Shown here: positions 59,501-64,000 of the stretch, piece after piece
Numbering within the stretch: position 1 is the first letter of the stretch
How the letters are laid out: each line of letters opens with the position of its first letter
Assembly: GCF_014851395.1 (NCBI RefSeq)
Contig: NW_024040596.1
Location: 8,496,155-8,560,154 of the forward strand
Direction of reading: 5' to 3'
Source of the DNA: Micropterus salmoides
Lineage: Eukaryota; Chordata; Actinopteri; Centrarchiformes; Centrarchidae
DNA: 64,000 nucleotides
Program-made: the position numbers and the translations under genes
Notes under the pieces: generated by a model
The model's input: only the letters and a program-made list of their open reading frames with translations
Told to the model about the DNA's origin: nothing
Databases searched by the model: none

Positions 59501-62500
59501 AGCCTCTCCACAATGCTCTGTCTGAGAAAACATTGTTTAATCACAGTCCCCAAAGAACTTTGGTCATATCAGCAGGTTCCTCATCTCCCCTGACAGTTTC
59601 TAGGCTACTGTTGGTCCCATTATTTTGTCTCTGATATCTCCTCCTCCCATGTCAGGTGGGGTCCACGGCAAAATTCACACTGCAGTCAATCTCACCTTTG
59701 TCATGATGCTGCACTGAGCAAGCTGGGACTACTTTTTGAATGCGTGTGAAGAGAGAGTTTGACAGGTGAAGGAGAAAGTGAGCGAGAAAACAAGCATCCT
59801 GTGTACTCACACTCGGGGGTAACACCAAGACTGACATACTGTCTAAGGGTATACATTCACATGGAAATAAAATGAATAGAGTTGATGGAGTTAGATATGA
59901 CAGTTTGCAGCACTGATGGATATTTTTAAGGCCTGTTCATTTCCATGGGCCAGCTGCTGTATGAAGACACATGCACGGACATCCACACCTTAACACATAC
60001 ATACACTCTCTCTTCCATGCAAACCCATTACCACACAGCTTCCTAGTATGATGTAACATGAAATAAGCAAATGCAAAGTGGCTCTGTCTCCTTCTCACCC
60101 CTCCATGACACATGGTTTATTACAGCACGTGTGGGACAGCTCCCATTTTGACCCTGACATCAGTCACTATTAGCATTTACAGATCACAATGGCAATCCGC
60201 AGCTATAGGGCCACAGCAAAGCGATACAGTGTTGGATTTACAAATGTGACATGCGATGACTCTGGAAATGCCCATGTATAAATTGTAGAGGGACTTAAAT
60301 GCAGGAAATGCCCTCCTCTCCTAGTACTTCTTCACCCTCCCATGGCAATTTCCTGCAGAAAAGGGTGGTAGTAAATATAGTTAATGTGCTGAGGCGGCAA
60401 TGTTACACCAACGTGCTGTTAAAACAAGACATGAAATACTGGAGTGATTCTTCCCACAATTGGGATGTGAAATCCTGAACCATAAACTAGTCTTGGATAA
60501 GATTAACCACGAGAGGACCACCGAGAGGGTAAGAATTTAGCCCCCCTCCAAATACACATCTAAATTTTGAAGTGAAGAAAGACTAAAGTCATGAAGATCT
60601 GTTGCTGCCTTCTTTCAAATGAGCCAACATGTGTTTCATAGTGTGATGGGAAAGGGAAAAAACAGCAACAACTTCTTTAAACTCGGGCTTAAAAACAGAT
60701 AGAATTGAAATGATGGACAGTGCCACCAGTCAAACTGCCACATCATGCTAATGTTGAAAAATTCAAGCTGGACTGTGATGCTCAGAGATGACCAAACAAA
60801 CCAGAGAGGTAAGACAGCTGGAATTTAAATTGGGTAGTTAAGGTGAATTTATAAGGTTTAATAGTGGATCACAATTTTCGGTTGCCACCTCAGTGATTTT
60901 GGCTTTTAAGATGGGGGTGTTTTTCCAGGGAATTCTTGCTCAGTGCTGCTTTAACATGCCAATAAACAAGGGAGTTAATGTACAATGATCATCAAATATG
61001 GCCCAACAGAGTTAATGATGAGATCAGAAGCAGAAGCTCACTGTAATTTTAATACATGGTTATACAAGACATGAATCATTAAACATTCACTACATTTTTT
61101 TTAAACTCTGCAATAAAACATTTTAGTACTATGTCAAAGACAGCTGGATAGATGTTTGTCTCATAGAAAATAGCATCTGTGGCATAATTGTAACAATAGA
61201 AACTGAAAGAAATTTCACCTGATTTGACTGTGGCAAGCCGTGGACAGTATACAGTATTTACTGTAGTATGTCACACCACTTAGTGGCAATTGCATGTGAG
61301 CGACAAGCCAGAAACAGAGAAGCAATTGTAGCATTAGCTAATCTGCAACCGTAGAACAGAAATGTGTAATAGTGAGCTTCACTGGCCCTTCAAACATAGA
61401 AACACAAACAAATCGGAATTATGAGTAAGATTCAGCAGCCTATATTTTTGCAATCTCCTGCAAACTATCAAATGTTTTTAAATAAAATAAAAAGTATATA
61501 TTGAAGATTTGATTTTAGCCAGGAGGCTGGCCTGACCTTGCTATAGTCATTTGGATTGTAGTCCAAAATATCTAAATGCCCTTTGATGAAGCAAACAGTG
61601 ACATCATAAACTTTAAGAAGGACATACACAGTTTGTTTCTGTCTAGTTTCATTTACACAGACACTGCAGAGGCTGTAAAAATATCTATCTATCAATCTGT
61701 GTGGATAGAGGTGGTGATCAGAGACCACAAAAATGGACCATTTCCTGAGCTGTTTCTTTCCAACATCTTGTGACGCTACCCAGCACTGCTTGGTGCATCC
61801 TGATCATATTCTCAGGAATGACAAGATTAACTCTCAACCTGTCTGACTGTCAGGGGTGGGACCTCTGATCACCCATCCACTGCCACCGTGTTCAGCTGGA
61901 GGACAGCTCCTGGTGGTCTGGAGGATCCTCCTGCCTCAAGGACGACGTTTCATTTCATGGTTCCCAAATGTGAGAATCCAGAAATTCTACTGCTAACTAT
62001 GTGACCAAACTACAGCTTCTTCTATTATCATCTATCCAAAAAATTTGATAAAGTAAGAAAAGAATACACTAAAAACAAAACAAAAAAAACATAAAAACTG
62101 CACCATCTCTCTTGTCTTCTGATACAGAGCTGTTAAGTACAGCCAGTTCGACCAACTCCAGATGGATTGCATCCTAAAAGATCCTGATGCTAGGTTTTAA
62201 GAATGAGAACTAGGCTTTGAATCACTGTAAGATTTCCAACATCTGACACCTGGTTACCTCATTCCAGTCAGAGTCTGAGGCATATTTTTTATTTCAAATT
62301 CAAATGAACTCTCTTTGACCTCATGAGACCTATTCATTGTGGTTTGTTTTTTCCTCCATGTCTACACTTATCACAATGAGTATTCAAAAAAGCTGTAATA
62401 AAAAAACACAATGCACCATTAACACAGCTCAGTACTTATTAAAAGTGGAAACGCATGTTCCCTCACCGTTTCACACAAAATTCTATGTTTGCACATACAT

Positions 62501-63249
62501 ATTTCCAGTTTACTACACCTTAGCTAACTGATAGTTTTTCAAATAATCCGTATGCATATAAAAACAATGTTTTTTACTTAACATAGGCTATCCACACCTC
62601 AAAAAGCTAAGCATGTGTCACTTTTGCATTTTATGTCTAAATTGACTAACCACTTGTAAGACAAGATACCATAAATGTATAATGTTTGGCAAAACAAACA
62701 TGAACTGTATGTAGCATAAGTTCACCACAGTATAGATTCACCTTTTAACTGCTGCATTTATTAAAAGTGTATAGGGTGCACTGGGTAGTTCAAGCGGGTT
62801 GGGAGATTCTAGCATGTTGAGGAAGCTTCAAACTTCTGCAGCCTAAAATAGGAAAAAGGAATAAGTGGCATGGATTAGCAAAACTGGAAATCCCCTCTTG
62901 ATACTTTACACTGTGGTTCTTTTGTGCTAAGGGCTGGTAAAACATAACTGAATAGACCTTTAAGCGAACACAGAGGTACAGGAAATGTTTGTTCTTGGTT
63001 CTTGTCAGAATTGCACAACCTCTTTGTAAGCGTATGAATCAGTCTTGGAACTTGAACAATGGCATATAGGAAGACTGTACAGGGTGAAGTCTAAGCTGAG
63101 CCTAACTGTGCACACAATGACACCGCTATCCCCAGCGTCTGGTCGGATGAGCTGTCTGTAGCTGCGTACCATGCATCTCAGTGACAGGAACAGATGGCGT
63201 TTGACACAGGTCACCCATGCTGTACAATCATGAACCCTCTCCAACTGTG
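56561..63249. other. long non-genic stretch
   Basis: Mostly unique sequence without recognised repeats. The longest frame, 143 codons on the minus strand (58429-58860), is AT-rich, has no domain that I know and is judged chance. Minor A-rich runs lie at 58350-58380 and 58965-58985. 59100-60600 is GC-balanced. No gene is supported. Confidence 0.35.
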
Positions 63250-63964
63250 GCAGTTCTCAGCTAGTCCACCTATTCATTATTCATAAACAAGTCACTGGAA
63301 AGAGTGTAATTACCACAAATTACAGTCTATTGAAGCTTAAAGATGATGCAATTTAAGTTTGGAGACATTGTATTAATGACTCATCAAACTAAGGAAGTGC
63401 AAGCTGGCATTTGGCTAATGTAGATTCAGAGACGCAATTAAACTATTGTCATTTCACTCTATTTCATCATGAAAAGCACTGTTCAGTTTGAAACAGTTTC
63501 TCCCTAATAGGAGGAAATCAGTATAATTTAAAATGTTTTTTTTTGACAGGACTATGCAAAATGTTGAAAGACATGCGATGACAGGAGTGAAGCAAGGTAT
63601 TTCATATTCACTTCATAATAACGTGCAAATCTGGTGTATTTTCTGCTGAATATTTGAAATAGCCTTCAGTGACTAAATTTACATACACAATTATTTTCCA
63701 TTTTGATTATTTTAAATTTGATATGGGTCATGTAAACAGCAAATTCTGCTTGGATATTCCAAATTAGGCCTTACTCTGAATGTAGCATTTTTTGATTAAG
63801 ACACGTGGCATATGGCGAGATTTTAGGTTTTATGAGCATTCTGTGGACATGTATAGAACACATCTGGAATATACTATATATATATCTCAGTTGGGGTTTT
63901 TAGCGCGGTTTGCAACACATTGCCTCTTGCTTGTTTGGTCAACAGTTTACAAGGCTGGGGTAAG
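63250..63964. promoter_or_regulatory. candidate conserved non-coding block and window edge
   Basis: 63285-63480 is repeat-free with GTGTAATTACCACAAATTAC and CGCAATTAAAC type sites. A short (TA)n lies at 63870-63885. The last 80 bases become GC-richer with a CpG-containing TAGCGCGG. Confidence 0.2.
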
Positions 63965-64000
63965 ATGCCTGCACAAAAGAAAGCCCGCATTTCTGGTCAG
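63965..64000 (+). other. possible start of a reading frame cut by the window edge
   Basis: ATG at 63965 opens MPAQKKARISGQ to the last base. The basic N-terminus recalls nuclear or transposon-encoded proteins. Twelve codons cannot decide. Confidence 0.15.

Overview
The window is vertebrate, almost certainly teleost and most likely percomorph, nuclear DNA. The evidence is the AT-rich, stop-dense sequence with no run of long reading frames, the (CA)n microsatellites, and a set of interspersed repeats that I recognise as typical of ray-finned fish: L2-clade LINE ends, a tRNA-derived SINE, Tc1-like, hAT-like and Harbinger-like elements, and gypsy-type LTR ends. Repeat family names come from memory of consensus features, not from a search. 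No complete protein-coding gene, tRNA, rRNA, CRISPR array or prokaryotic-type operon is visible. The window is best read as intergenic DNA or the inside of one or more very long introns.

Layout. 0-5.5 kb: a candidate spliced exon (334-507, +), a gypsy-type LTR remnant, the tail of a percomorph repeat, a fold-back Tc1-type MITE (3888-4318) and a second inverted-repeat element (4873-5456). 5.5-10.4 kb: repeat-poor, with conserved-looking AT-rich blocks and microsatellites. 10.4-14.5 kb: a nested transposon island (hAT-type ends, a 5'-truncated L2 LINE, a 300-bp palindromic MITE) followed by a diverged direct duplication. 14.5-28.6 kb: mostly unique sequence with scattered repeat fragments, a Harbinger-like MITE carrying a fossil MADF domain (27025-27545), a weak two-exon candidate (25.68-26.13 kb) and an antisense LTR remnant. 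28.6-42 kb: unique sequence with a complete tRNA-derived SINE (34264-34566) and a second copy of the percomorph repeat. 42.05-42.3 kb: a 45-nt candidate microexon on the minus strand, preceded by a long pyrimidine tract and ending at a near-consensus splice donor. 43.5-47.5 kb: a second repeat island (Tc1-like transposase pseudogene, L2 LINE, SINE fragment, MITE). 47.5-64 kb: mostly unique, homeodomain-site-rich DNA that looks like conserved non-coding sequence, plus an LTR-like unit, another repeat copy with a small open frame, and a reading frame that starts 36 bases before the window ends.

How it fits together. Nothing here forms a pathway or operon. If the exon candidates are real, the minus-strand microexon and the plus-strand exon at 334-507 belong to different transcription units, with most of the window intronic or regulatory. 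The conserved-looking blocks would suit distal enhancers of a developmental or neuronal gene. That is inference: cross-species alignment and RNA-seq would settle it.
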